The notes beneath the pieces were generated by a model. That model worked only from the letters and a program-made list of their open reading frames with translations. It was not told the DNA's origin and did not search any database. A stretch of 64,000 nucleotides of DNA from Aerococcus kribbianus (GTDB taxonomy: Bacteria; Bacillota; Bacilli; Lactobacillales; Aerococcaceae): assembly GCF_026805545.1 (NCBI RefSeq), contig NZ_JAPRFR010000001.1, positions 496,001 to 560,000 of the forward strand, written 5' to 3'. The translations under genes and the position numbers were made by a program. Shown here piece after piece: positions 36,766 through 46,224 of this stretch (position 1 is its first letter; every line of letters begins with the position of its first letter).

Positions 36766-38094
36766 CTAGTCAAACATCTTGCCCGGATTCAAGATTCCCT
36801 TTGGATCCAAGGCCTTCTTAATACCACGCAAAACACTGATATAAGTCTCATCTTTGAAATAGGACAAATAATCTTTCTTTTCTAATCCGATGCCATGTTC
36901 TGCGGTCAATAAACCTCCGTGATTGGCCACGTAAGTGAACAAATCATGTTCGTAGGCTTTTTTAGTGGCCTCCCATTCTTGGTCGCTTTGTGTGTCGCGC
37001 ATAACACAAATATGAATATTCCCATCTCCCGCATGGCCAAAGAAGCCAGTTTTCACTTGATGTTTCTCTCCCAAGCGTTTGCCTTCAATCACTAGATTAG
37101 TAAAGTAATGATTAGGTACCACGGGGTCATACATTTTCCAATCCCCTTGGGCTACGATACCATTCAAGATATTATCGCGAATTTGCCACATTTCGCTGGC
37201 TTCATTTTCAGATAATTCTCGTGCTTCAATAGCACCAGCCTTATTCCCTAATTCTTGGATGGTCTCCAATTGGTAGTCCAAACCAGCATGGCCATTGTCA
37301 GCCACAGTAGCCAAAAGAAAGGCTTGGCCAGGTACCGCTGGCATTTCTTTGTCAATAAATTGTTCAGAGTAATGAATTCCGGATTCTTCTAATAATTCCA
37401 AAGCTATTGGCTGAACAGGCGACTTCACCACTTCGAAGATTGTATTGGCAACCCCATCCAAAGAGGCAAATCCTAAAATCAATGACTTCTCATAGAGGGG
37501 GCGAGGTGTGAGTTTCAATTGCATTTCAGTGATTACTCCTAACGTCCCCTCTGCCCCTATGAAGAGATCTTTCAAGTCATAGGCAGTAGCGTCTTTTTTA
37601 TTAAGAGACCCTACATGCATGATTTCTCCATTGGCAAGGACCACATCATAGCCACGAATATTATCACGGGTCACCCCATATTTAATGGCCCGCATACCTC
37701 CCGCATTGGTAGAAGCAGTCCCACCGACACTAGCATTTTTATTCCCAGGGTCAGGGGCGTAAAAATAAGGTGTCCCTTTTAAATAGTCGCGAATATCCGC
37801 TAGCGTCACACCCGCTTGAACATTAAGGGTTAAGGTTTGCTCGTCCAAGGAAATGATTTGGTTCATCTTCTCAATACTCAACAACCAAGCATGGTTAGTG
37901 GGATAAGTCGCACTGGTTAAGCCGGTTTGACTCCCCACAGTCACCACATGCTGATTTTGGCTGTTAGCTTTTTGCATAAATTCCGCCACTTCTTCAGTTG
38001 ACCTGGGAAAGGCAATTAAGTCAGCCGACCCCGCCTGGTCTTCTGCCATATAGGTTTTTAAATACTTGTCACTAATCGATTTTTCAATCTGCAT
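36766..38094 (-). CDS. FAD-linked D-2-hydroxyacid dehydrogenase (GlcD-like)
   Basis: Probably oxidises D-lactate or glycolate. An N-terminal FAD-binding domain (VVTVGSQTGLTSATYPTN, then PDPGNKNASVGGTASTNAGG) and a C-terminal GlcD/VAO-type cap (FGHAGDGNIHICVMRD, LTAEHGIGLEKKDYL) are seen. ATG 38094 has GGAGG 6 bp before it and is preferred over the in-frame ATG at 38127; this gives 442 residues. The electron acceptor is unknown. Monocistronic. Confidence 0.92.
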   Translation of the reverse strand: MQIEKSISDKYLKTYMAEDQAGSADLIAFPRSTEEVAEFMQKANSQNQHVVTVGSQTGLTSATYPTNHAWLLSIEKMNQIISLDEQTLTLNVQAGVTLADIRDYLKGTPYFYAPDPGNKNASVGGTASTNAGGMRAIKYGVTRDNIRGYDVVLANGEIMHVGSLNKKDATAYDLKDLFIGAEGTLGVITEMQLKLTPRPLYEKSLILGFASLDGVANTIFEVVKSPVQPIALELLEESGIHYSEQFIDKEMPAVPGQAFLLATVADNGHAGLDYQLETIQELGNKAGAIEARELSENEASEMWQIRDNILNGIVAQGDWKMYDPVVPNHYFTNLVIEGKRLGEKHQVKTGFFGHAGDGNIHICVMRDTQSDQEWEATKKAYEHDLFTYVANHGGLLTAEHGIGLEKKDYLSYFKDETYISVLRGIKKALDPKGILNPGKMFD

Positions 38095-38269
38095 AAGTAA
38101 GCCTCCAATAATTGTAAGTGTTTCCACTCCTAATTGTCATACAATTCCAACAAAAAAGCAACCAAGCTGGCTGCTTTAGAAATGATTTATTTGATTTGAA
38201 GAAGAAGTTGGTCCACTGTAAAGCTTAGTCTAGCTCGTTAACTTTTATAAACTTAACTCTATCCCTTAT

Positions 38270-39328
38270 CTATTGAACAGCTGGAGTAGTGGAAGGGTCT
38301 TGATCGTTGGCATTGCTGCCTTGATTACCCTCTGATGTGCCACTAGCAGCCGGTTGATTTTCACTACTGGCTTCTTCTCCATCCACTGCGGCCTCTTCAG
38401 CAGTAGCACCATTCACTACAATATCATCAATTTCTGATACTAAAACTTCAATTTCAGCATCTGACCAATAGTCGGTCAATATAGTGAGTAGATAAGGCTT
38501 TTCCCCAATCACAAAGCCAGTTGTGTGATTATAGTACGGCCAGTAAGCCCCAATTTTTTGGAAAACATTTCCTTGAGCTACATCAAGTTTCGTGCCATCA
38601 TAGTCTGTTTGATCCATGGCTAGCATGCCTTGACGCTCTTCTTGACCATAGAGGTAAAGCGTGGCTTGGGCTAATTCTCTAGCCGTGATATAAACATTGT
38701 ATTCTGATACCCCGTAAACATTTTGCACAAATTGATCGAAATCATCCTTATTAGGATAAGCCACGTAATGCAAGAGCATATCGGCACCGATATTATCAGA
38801 ATTTTCCATGGTTCTTTGCGTGATATCCAATAAGGTAAAACTGCCATTAGTCAAGTCTTCGTTTTGCAAAGTTCCAGACCCAATCGACCCAAAAGACTGT
38901 GGGTAGTCATGAACTTCAGGCGTATAAGTAAAAGTATCATCCCAAGACAAGTCTCCGCGCGCCACTAGTTCCTGAGTATAGGCCACTAAGATTACCTTAG
39001 GTGCGGATGCACCGTAAACCATATCGTCAGCATTCAATTCAGCATAAGACCCATCTTCAAGACTTTGATAATAGACGCGAACAGGTTGACCTTGGTACTG
39101 GTTCAGCAAAGCTTGGACTTCTTGAGCTACTTCTCCTTGCTCAGCAACAGCTGTATCTGCCATCTCTAGAGAACGCACTTCAATCGTTTCATCCCCTAAG
39201 CCACTACTATCTTGTTCATCATTAGCGAAGAGTTTGCTGATACCAAAAATAATCCCGGCTAAAATTAATAAGGCAGACACCGCCATGCCTGTCTTAATGA
39301 TTCGTTTTTTTCTCCTGGACATTGTCAT
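38270..39328 (-). CDS. Membrane-anchored serine hydrolase, class A beta-lactamase fold
   Basis: A surface enzyme with one N-terminal anchor helix (about 13-34) after a basic start. It has the beta-lactamase/transpeptidase triad: S108-A-P-K111, S177-D-N179, and HTTG in place of KTG. The C-terminal 40 residues are Ala/Glu/Ser-rich and probably disordered or wall-spanning. It may act on peptidoglycan rather than as a resistance enzyme; antibiotic hydrolysis cannot be inferred. AGGAG is 7 bp before ATG 39328. Two mutually exclusive hairpins lie just upstream. Confidence 0.82.
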   Translation of the reverse strand: MTMSRRKKRIIKTGMAVSALLILAGIIFGISKLFANDEQDSSGLGDETIEVRSLEMADTAVAEQGEVAQEVQALLNQYQGQPVRVYYQSLEDGSYAELNADDMVYGASAPKVILVAYTQELVARGDLSWDDTFTYTPEVHDYPQSFGSIGSGTLQNEDLTNGSFTLLDITQRTMENSDNIGADMLLHYVAYPNKDDFDQFVQNVYGVSEYNVYITARELAQATLYLYGQEERQGMLAMDQTDYDGTKLDVAQGNVFQKIGAYWPYYNHTTGFVIGEKPYLLTILTDYWSDAEIEVLVSEIDDIVVNGATAEEAAVDGEEASSENQPAASGTSEGNQGSNANDQDPSTTPAVQ

Positions 39329-39368
39329 CCAACCGCTCCTAAAATAAATTTTCTCTATTTAGTTTACC

Positions 39369-39410
39369 ATAGTAAGGCATTTGTCTTTTATCCTTACTAT
39401 AAAAGACAAA
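39369..39410 (-). promoter_or_regulatory. Overlapping, mutually exclusive palindromes upstream of the serine hydrolase
   Basis: ATAGTAAGG (39369-39377) can pair with CCTTACTAT (39392-39400). TTTGTCTTTTAT (39380-39391) can pair with ATAAAAGACAAA (39399-39410). Both stems are perfect and cannot form together. They lie about 40 bp before the ATG, so they are an operator or attenuator candidate. Confidence 0.6.
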
Positions 39411-39588
39411 CAATTGTAATATTCTATTAACTATAATAGGTAGAAACGCAGAAAAATTTACATAAATAATACAAAACTCAGCTAGTATGTCATACTATTT
39501 ATTCATCATTAGCAAAAACAAAAAGATGAGGGTTAAGATTCCAGAATAAAATCTTTATATCGTTGATATCGTGGTAAAACCGTCACAA
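39411..39588. other. AT-rich spacer
   Basis: Part of the 613-bp gap between the serine hydrolase and the HAD gene. AT-rich, with no credible ORF. A promoter for the serine hydrolase should lie near its right-hand border but could not be fixed. Confidence 0.4.
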
Positions 39589-39768
39589 ATTGGCTCGGTC
39601 TGGAGGAGAATGGGCATCTGTTAGCCATGTAAGGGACGCCAAAGAATTACAAGCAGGGCAACTTGTTTGCCTACAGCTTGTTTGAGGCTGGCGAGGTGAG
39701 AGACCTTGGCTCGATCCGGTGCCATGGCTTTTAAACAGATGACCAATTCTCTGGAAGACCTAGCCAAT
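39589..39768. repeat. Long structured inverted repeat / candidate structured RNA
   Basis: Five blocks pair in order across 180 bp: ATTGGCT/AGCCAAT, GGTCT/AGACC, GAGAAT/ATTCTC, CATCTGTT/AACAGATG and GCCATG/CATGGC, separated by small internal loops. The interior holds two more hairpins (ACAAGC with inner GCAA/TTGC, near 39649-39682; and AGGT-GAGAG-ACCT within CGAG/CTCG, near 39692-39713). No ORF with a ribosome site. Could be an RNA gene or a palindromic mobile element. Confidence 0.65.
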
Positions 39769-39838
39769 GGCTAGAAAATAGGTTTTGAAACAAAACGCTT
39801 AGATTTTTGATTTTATCAATAGTATTTAAAAAGTAAAA

Positions 39839-39868
39839 AGACCATGTACATTGATACATACATGGTCT
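39839..39868 (-). terminator. Terminator of the plsX-to-HAD gene run
   Basis: AGACCATGTA (39839-39848) against TACATGGTCT (39859-39868); on the minus strand it is followed by TTTTTACTTTTT. Confidence 0.92.
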
Positions 39869-39941
39869 CAGAATGTATTTGTTTTCTTGTCTATTTGACA
39901 GGGGGTAGTTCAATTTTTGTCCCAGTCTCAATCATTTCTTC

Positions 39942-40661
39942 TTATTCGTCTTTGGTCATTGATTTTTCCTGGCTCAACCATTTGGTCAAACTTGGCACAT
40001 CGTGAACGACTAAGAAATCCTCTTGGCCAGTGGCTTGGCCTTTTAAATCTAACCAAGCGGCCTGCCAGCCGGCACCAAGCGCCCCGTGAATATCAGTATT
40101 CAAGGCGTCACCAAAATAGAGAATGTCTTGACCAGGAATACCTAAGCTTTCACTAACATGAGCGAAAATTTCAAAACTAGGCTTGGCATAAGGCAAATCT
40201 CCTGAAACAAAGAGACGACTCTTATCAAAGTATTGGTCTAAGTCTAAGTGATGGATTTTAGTCCACTGCCCTTCTGAGGAGCCATTGGTTAAAACAAAGG
40301 TTTGAATCCCCATACTATGGGCTTGGCGTAGGCAGTCAGTAATGCCCTCGCGCAAGCTAAGATTTTGTTGTTCGGCATGGTAAACAGCGTTGAAATACAG
40401 CCCCTGATTATAGTCAATACTATAACCAAAATGAGCATAAGTCCGAATGACTCGATCAACTGAATAAGCTTCACGAGATTTCTCTCTCGCATTGAAAGCC
40501 ACAAATTCTTCTTGAGAATAGTGCTCAAAGACGGGCTCAAATTGCGCGAAAGTGACATCCATTTCCAAAACCTGCATTTGCATGACCTCATAGGTACGCC
40601 GGTAAAGCTCAGCACGACTATATAAGGTATCATCTAAATCAAAACCTATTGCACGAATCAT
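39942..40661 (-). CDS. HAD-superfamily phosphatase, subfamily IA (nucleotidase-like)
   Basis: A 239-residue HAD hydrolase. Motif I is FDLDDTLYS (about 7-15), motif II is VLTNGSS, motif III Lys is in YAKPSFEIF, and motif IV is YFGDALNTDIHGA. The DDTLY motif I resembles pyrimidine-nucleotidase-type HADs (YjjG-like), but the substrate is not certain. It follows ftsY by 18 bp and ends the leftward operon. Confidence 0.88.
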   Translation of the reverse strand: MIRAIGFDLDDTLYSRAELYRRTYEVMQMQVLEMDVTFAQFEPVFEHYSQEEFVAFNAREKSREAYSVDRVIRTYAHFGYSIDYNQGLYFNAVYHAEQQNLSLREGITDCLRQAHSMGIQTFVLTNGSSEGQWTKIHHLDLDQYFDKSRLFVSGDLPYAKPSFEIFAHVSESLGIPGQDILYFGDALNTDIHGALGAGWQAAWLDLKGQATGQEDFLVVHDVPSLTKWLSQEKSMTKDE

Positions 40662-40679
40662 TGTTTACTCCTTGCCTCT

Positions 40680-41708
40680 TTAATTTTGTACCTCAACAAC
40701 ATCTTTAATTAATTGGTAAATGAACTTCTCAGCTTCAAAGACTTGCAAGTCATCCAAACCTTCACCCAAACCGATCAGTTTGACAGGAAGGTCAAGTTCA
40801 TAACGAATAGCGAAGATAACGCCACCCTTGGCTGTCCCATCGAGTTTTGTTAAAACTAAACCAGAGATATCCACTGTTTTGTCGAATTCCTTAGCCTGAA
40901 TCAAAGCATTTTGCCCAGTGGTAGCATCTAATACCAGCAAGGTCTCATGCGGCGCTTGCGGAATTTCTCTTTGGATAATCCGTTTCATCTTTTCTAGTTC
41001 ATTCATCAAGTTAACCTTGTTTTGCAAACGACCGGCAGTATCAATTAAGAGGTAGTCGTAATCACCGTTAGTGGCTTCCTTGACGGCATCGAAGGCCACA
41101 GAAGCTGGGTCACCATGGGCTTTACCAGAAATGACTGGCACGTCCACACGCTTGCCCCATTCTTCTAATTGTTCAATGGCACCGGCCCTAAAGGTATCTC
41201 CAGCTGCCAGTAAAACTTTATGACCCGCTTGTTTTAATTGATAGGCATATTTTCCGATAGTGGTAGTTTTACCCACACCATTAACCCCCACAAAGAGGAC
41301 CACAGTTGGACCATCTGGATTTTTGGCGATGCTAACATCAGGCTCGCCTCCTTGGTCATAGATATCAATCATCTTTTCCACAATGAGGTTTTTCACTTCT
41401 TCCCCATTACGAGCGCCTTTGAGCTGGATTTCTTCACGTAGGGCATCTGACAGGGCAATCGTCATATCGAAACCGACATCTGAAGTAATCAATGTTTCTT
41501 CTAAATCGTCAAAGAATTCTTCATCCACTTCCCGGAAGCCGGCAAACAATTCATTGATACGGTCAGAAAATGACTTCCGAGTTTTTTCTACCCCTTTGTC
41601 ATATTTTTCTAATATATTCTTCTCTTCTTGAGCGTCTTCCTTATTCTGCTGTTCAACAATTGGATCTTCGCCGGTAAAGGCTTTTTTAATACGGTCAAAT
41701 AATCCCAT
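40680..41708 (-). CDS. ftsY: SRP receptor FtsY
   Basis: Membrane-associated GTPase receptor for the SRP. Short acidic/Lys-rich A region (1-40), N-domain, and G-domain with [13 protein letters not shown] (about 140), DTAGRLQNK and [10 protein letters not shown]. At 342 residues it is the short firmicute form. It lies 24 bp after the Cof-type gene in the smc cluster. Confidence 0.97.
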   Translation of the reverse strand: MGLFDRIKKAFTGEDPIVEQQNKEDAQEEKNILEKYDKGVEKTRKSFSDRINELFAGFREVDEEFFDDLEETLITSDVGFDMTIALSDALREEIQLKGARNGEEVKNLIVEKMIDIYDQGGEPDVSIAKNPDGPTVVLFVGVNGVGKTTTIGKYAYQLKQAGHKVLLAAGDTFRAGAIEQLEEWGKRVDVPVISGKAHGDPASVAFDAVKEATNGDYDYLLIDTAGRLQNKVNLMNELEKMKRIIQREIPQAPHETLLVLDATTGQNALIQAKEFDKTVDISGLVLTKLDGTAKGGVIFAIRYELDLPVKLIGLGEGLDDLQVFEAEKFIYQLIKDVVEVQN

Positions 41709-41732
41709 GTTTTCCCTACTCTCTCCTACTTA

Positions 41733-42551
41733 TTAATGTGGTAATTCCGCTAAAAAGTGACGGATGGCCTGGGCCACCCCACTATCCTGGTTGTTGGCGG
41801 TAACGTAATCAGCTATGGCCTTGACATCAGAACGAGCATTGCCCATAGCCACAGCTATCCCTGCCCATTGTAACATAGCTAAGTCATTTTCTTCATCCCC
41901 AATTGCCATAACCTGCGCCTGAGGAATCCCTAGCAGCTTGGCAAGTTGGCTGAGGCCTTGTCCCTTGTCTACTCCCTTAGGCATAATTTCTAATTGGTGG
42001 GGATGGGACTGCATGACAGAATAGTCATTTCGCAAGCTTTCAGGTATTTCTTCTAAACGAGAAGCCAAGTGGTCTGCTTCGGTCGCCACCACTAATTTAA
42101 AAATCGCGGATTGAGCGTCAGAATCCATATTTTCTACCCCAGTAAAGGGCAAGAAAGGCATAGTCTTATGGTAGTTACTAGGGTGGCCATCCGGATATGG
42201 GTATTCATACACTTGGTCAAGCCCCACTGCCACCACTGGTAGATCCAAACTAAGTAAAGACTGGGCGATGGGCGTCACTTGGTCACTAGGTAAGGTTCTT
42301 TTTGACATAGCCTCACCTAGGTAATTTTGAATCACTAGCCCGCCATTATAAGTCAATGAATAATGATCAGCAGTATTCAGACCAAGCTGGTCCAATAAGT
42401 GTTGGATGGCTTCTAGGGGACGGCCAGTGGCAATTGCCACTTCTACCCCTTGAGCCAAGGCTGCTTGCACGGCCTCTTTGTTGGCTTGAGAAATTTCCTT
42501 GTGGTCATCGAGTAAGGTACCATCTAAATCGATGGCGATGAGTTTTACCAT
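41733..42551 (-). CDS. Cof-type HAD-superfamily sugar-phosphate phosphatase
   Basis: A 272-residue HAD IIB phosphatase. Motif I is AIDLDGTLLDD, followed by VAIATGRPLEA, the Lys in MPKGVDKGQGL, and motif IV GDEENDLAMLQWAG. It resembles YidA/Cof enzymes that act on sugar phosphates or FMN precursors; the substrate is unknown. It lies between smc and ftsY. Confidence 0.93.
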   Translation of the reverse strand: MVKLIAIDLDGTLLDDHKEISQANKEAVQAALAQGVEVAIATGRPLEAIQHLLDQLGLNTADHYSLTYNGGLVIQNYLGEAMSKRTLPSDQVTPIAQSLLSLDLPVVAVGLDQVYEYPYPDGHPSNYHKTMPFLPFTGVENMDSDAQSAIFKLVVATEADHLASRLEEIPESLRNDYSVMQSHPHQLEIMPKGVDKGQGLSQLAKLLGIPQAQVMAIGDEENDLAMLQWAGIAVAMGNARSDVKAIADYVTANNQDSGVAQAIRHFLAELPH

Positions 42552-42648
42552 AATGGTCCTCCTTGTATTTCATGATTGCAGTATCCGACTAGTCAATAAC
42601 CTTGCTTTACCATTGTCATTTTTGTCATTACCTTTTCAGTATAGCATT

Positions 42649-45600
42649 TTAAGCTAATTCTTCCTCCGAAAAATCTTCCAAACGCACAGAAGCGAGTTTA
42701 GAGACACCAGATTCTTGCATGGTGACGCCATATAAAATATTGGCTGCTTCCATCGTTCCCTTACGGTGAGTAATGACAATAAATTGAGTGGATTGGGCGA
42801 ATTCACGCAGGTAGCGACCGTAACGAGCAACATTGGCTTCGTCCAGGGCAGCTTCCACCTCATCCAAAATTGAGAATGGCACGTCTTTTTTAACAGCCAA
42901 AATAGCAAACAGCAGAGCAATAGCCGTTAAAGCTTTTTCTCCACCAGATAAGAGACTTAAATGTTGGAGTCGTTTGCCAGGGGGTTGCGCCACAATTTCT
43001 ACACCAGAATGGAGAAGGTCGCTAGGATCAGTCAAGGATAGACTGGCCTTCCCTCCACCAAACAATTTTGGGAAAATATCTTCAAAAGCGGTCCTTACCG
43101 CTTCAAAAGTCGTTTTGAACCGTTCACTGACTTCATCATCCATAGCGGCCATGGTGGTCAAGAGATTTTCCTTGGCTGCTAAGACATCGTCTCTTTGCTT
43201 GCTCATAAATTGGTAGCGGTCATTAACAGCAGCAAACTCTTCAATGGCAGCTAAATTAACGGGGCCTAATTGGTCAATAGCCTTTTTCAATTCTCTTACT
43301 TTTTGGGAAGCTTCATCAATAGACATGCTGAGCTCGCTCTGAGCCCGAGCCCGCTCATAGGTAAGACCATAATCTTCACTTAAATGTTTGAGGTGACTAT
43401 CAATGCTTTCTTCATAGCGGTTTACCGCCGCCTCCAATTTGGCCTGTTTATAGTAAAGGCTCTCTAAATCTTGAGTAAGCTGGTTATTAGCTTGGTCAAT
43501 AGCTTGGGCCTGGTCCTGAGCCTGACTACGCTGAGCTTGGGCCACTTTCAGGTCTTTTTGGCGGCTAGTCTGTTGGTTAAGTAAATCATCATAAGCCTTT
43601 TGTTTTTCCTGACGATTGCTGGAATGGGCCTGGCTTTGACCAGCTATTGCGGCAATCCGGTCCTCTAAAGCCTGCAAATCTTCTCGAGCAGTATCCAAAT
43701 CAGTGGCTGTTTGTTTTTCTCTAGCTTGTAGGTGATTAAATTGTTCCATAAAAACTGCATAGTCGGTTTCTTTTTTCTGTAATTCCGCTTGAACTTTTTG
43801 TAATTTTTCTTGTTTTTCACTGGCTGACAAGTTGAGATCTTGGATAGCTTGGTTCAAGTCGGCTAAGCTTCGGCTTTGGTTTTCCAGTTGCTCCTTGGCT
43901 TGGGCTAAATCGTCTTGGGCTTGGGCTAAATCTGCCTGGTTATTAACTTCATCATAGTCTTGGGCAGCCAAATCTTTTTCACTTTGGCTAAGACGAGTTT
44001 TAATTTGCTCTAATTCTTGTTGGAGACTACGTTCTTGGAAGCGGAAGTCGTCACCTTGGCTCTTAATTGCATCGAGGGCTTGACTCAACTGATTAATGGT
44101 TTGTTCGAGAGCTTGGACTTGCTTGGCCAAGTTTTGCCGCTGATCTTGAAAATGGTCCAATTGTTGGCTAAGGTCAGTCAATTCTTGTTTCCGTGACAAG
44201 AGGCCATTTCCTTGCTTTTTATTGGCCCCTCCAGCCATAGACCCACCAGTATTGATAACATCTCGTTCCAGAGTCACGATCCGTTGACGGTTGTTAAGAG
44301 CGGAGGCAATTTTTTGAGCATGGGCTAAATTGTCCACTACCAAGGTCTGCCCCATTAGATTGGTCATAATATTGGCATAAGTGGGGTCATAATCCACCAA
44401 CTCTGCCATAACACCAATAAAGCCAGGATAACTTTGGGCTGTGGCTAAGACTTTATCAGCCAAAGAACGCCCCTTGATAACATCCAAAGGCAAGAAAGTC
44501 GCCCGACCTCCACGTTTATCCTTTAATTCTTGGATCACTTGGCTAGCTACTCGCCGGTCTTCAGTGACGATATTTTGCATGGCCCCACCTAGCGCCGTTT
44601 CCACGGCAGCTACATATTGGCTAGGTACGGTCATTAAATCAGCAACAGGACCATGAATACCGGCAATCCGTTTTCTGGCCTTGAGGGCATTTCGAACGCC
44701 ATAATAAAAACCATCGTGGTCACTCTCCAAGGATTCTAAGCTATTCTTCCGAGCTTGAACTTGGTAGAACTGCCGTTCCAATTGGTCCTTTTGTTGTTTG
44801 AGCTTTTCTTGCTCAACTTGCGCTTGTTTAAGCTTTTGGGCCTTACTTTGATAGTTGGCTAATAAGTCCGATACTTCCTGACTTTTGGCTTCCAATGCTT
44901 GCGCTTTTTCCTCTTGGTCAGCTCGTAAACGCTCTAGCTTAGTTTGACCAGTTTGCCGGCTTTGTTTAAAACGCTCCTGGCGCTGAGTCAACAGATTAAT
45001 ATCTTTTTCTAATTGGCTAATCTGGTTTTTAATCTGCGACTGGGCTTGGATAGCATCGATATAGTCTTGACGCTTGGCCTCGATACTTTCTTCATCGCTA
45101 GCGGTTAGACTCTGCAATTGAGCTTGACTGGCATCACGTTGGGCTTTTTTGTCATCGCCACTGAGCTTGGCATCGTGAACTTGGGCTTTAATCAAGGTCA
45201 AGTCGCGATGAAGACGGTCTACCTTAGATTGGGCTTGAGCCAAGGCGTCTTCTTGACTGGCCTTATCCTTAAGATTGAAGGCTTCTTCTTGGTCCATCAA
45301 GTCGATTTCCCGTTTCAAACTTTCAGCTTCGCGTAATAGTCTAATATAATCTGTATTCAATTGGTCAGCTTGCGCTTCAGCATCGGCTTCTTCTTGACGG
45401 TATTTAGCTAAGTCTTCATTGTATTGACTTTGCTGGCTTTTATGCGACTTGATGTCCTCTTGGTAGGCAGCTAGGTCCTTTTTAGCCACTTCCCATTGTT
45501 GGTTGAGGGTTTCTACTTGGACTGCAGTCAAGGCAATTTCGATGTCTGATAGCTTCGCCTTTTTCTCTTGGTAATCCAAGGCCACGTCCTTTTGTTTCTC

Positions 45601-46224
45601 TAAGGGCTCTAGGCGTCCTTCCACTTCTACCAAGATATCATTAATGCGGTGAAGGTTATCTTGGGTATGGTCGAGTTTCTTTTCTGCTTCTTTTTTACGG
45701 TTTTTATATTTCATCACCCCAGCAGCTTCTTCAAAGATGCCGCGCCGGTCTTCCGCCTTTTGGGTGAAAATAGCCTCAACCTGGCCTTGGGAAATAATAG
45801 AGAAAGAATCGCGCCCAATCCCGGTATCCATCATCAGTTCGGTCATGTCCTTGAGCCGGCAATTTTTCTGGTTGATCATGTAGGTGGATTCCCCTGACCG
45901 AGTATAACGCCGAGTCATGGCTACTTCATCAACATCCATATTGAGTAAGCGGTCAGTGTTGTCAAAAATCAAAGACACTTGGGCATAGTGGGCCTTCTTC
46001 CGGTTAGAGGCTCCCGCAAAAATGACATCATCCATCTTACGTCCTCGCAAGGACTTGGCTGACTGCTCGCCTAAAACCCATTTAATGGCTTCGGTGATAT
46101 TGGATTTTCCGCTGCCATTGGGACCCACAATTGCCGTAAAACCAGCGTCAAAATCGATACTCGTTTTGTCAGCAAAACTCTTGAACCCGACCATTTCAAT
46201 GCGTTTAAGGTGCACACTTGTCAC
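42649..46224 (-). CDS. smc: Chromosome segregation ATPase SMC
   Basis: Condensin core. The N-terminal ATPase half has Walker A GPNGSGKSN (about 34). A long coiled coil (about 165-490) leads to a Gly-rich hinge (about 510-650), a second coiled coil (about 660-1000), and the C-terminal half with signature LLSGGEKALTA and Walker B FSILDEVEAALDEANV. 1191 residues. The start is GTG 46224, overlapping the rnc stop (TAGTG). A later GTG at 46215 (VHLKRIEM) aligns better with other SMC N-termini and may be the true start. Confidence 0.96.
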   Translation of the reverse strand: MTSVHLKRIEMVGFKSFADKTSIDFDAGFTAIVGPNGSGKSNITEAIKWVLGEQSAKSLRGRKMDDVIFAGASNRKKAHYAQVSLIFDNTDRLLNMDVDEVAMTRRYTRSGESTYMINQKNCRLKDMTELMMDTGIGRDSFSIISQGQVEAIFTQKAEDRRGIFEEAAGVMKYKNRKKEAEKKLDHTQDNLHRINDILVEVEGRLEPLEKQKDVALDYQEKKAKLSDIEIALTAVQVETLNQQWEVAKKDLAAYQEDIKSHKSQQSQYNEDLAKYRQEEADAEAQADQLNTDYIRLLREAESLKREIDLMDQEEAFNLKDKASQEDALAQAQSKVDRLHRDLTLIKAQVHDAKLSGDDKKAQRDASQAQLQSLTASDEESIEAKRQDYIDAIQAQSQIKNQISQLEKDINLLTQRQERFKQSRQTGQTKLERLRADQEEKAQALEAKSQEVSDLLANYQSKAQKLKQAQVEQEKLKQQKDQLERQFYQVQARKNSLESLESDHDGFYYGVRNALKARKRIAGIHGPVADLMTVPSQYVAAVETALGGAMQNIVTEDRRVASQVIQELKDKRGGRATFLPLDVIKGRSLADKVLATAQSYPGFIGVMAELVDYDPTYANIMTNLMGQTLVVDNLAHAQKIASALNNRQRIVTLERDVINTGGSMAGGANKKQGNGLLSRKQELTDLSQQLDHFQDQRQNLAKQVQALEQTINQLSQALDAIKSQGDDFRFQERSLQQELEQIKTRLSQSEKDLAAQDYDEVNNQADLAQAQDDLAQAKEQLENQSRSLADLNQAIQDLNLSASEKQEKLQKVQAELQKKETDYAVFMEQFNHLQAREKQTATDLDTAREDLQALEDRIAAIAGQSQAHSSNRQEKQKAYDDLLNQQTSRQKDLKVAQAQRSQAQDQAQAIDQANNQLTQDLESLYYKQAKLEAAVNRYEESIDSHLKHLSEDYGLTYERARAQSELSMSIDEASQKVRELKKAIDQLGPVNLAAIEEFAAVNDRYQFMSKQRDDVLAAKENLLTTMAAMDDEVSERFKTTFEAVRTAFEDIFPKLFGGGKASLSLTDPSDLLHSGVEIVAQPPGKRLQHLSLLSGGEKALTAIALLFAILAVKKDVPFSILDEVEAALDEANVARYGRYLREFAQSTQFIVITHRKGTMEAANILYGVTMQESGVSKLASVRLEDFSEEELA

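Noticed and set aside
38270-39328. Antibiotic-resistance beta-lactamase
   Set aside because: The fold motifs are present, but it is membrane-anchored, has HTTG in place of KTG and lacks a recognisable omega-loop Glu; a wall-related role is as likely.
39731-39931. 66-codon ORF on the minus strand
   Set aside because: It crosses a strong terminator and part of the long inverted repeat, with no Shine-Dalgarno.
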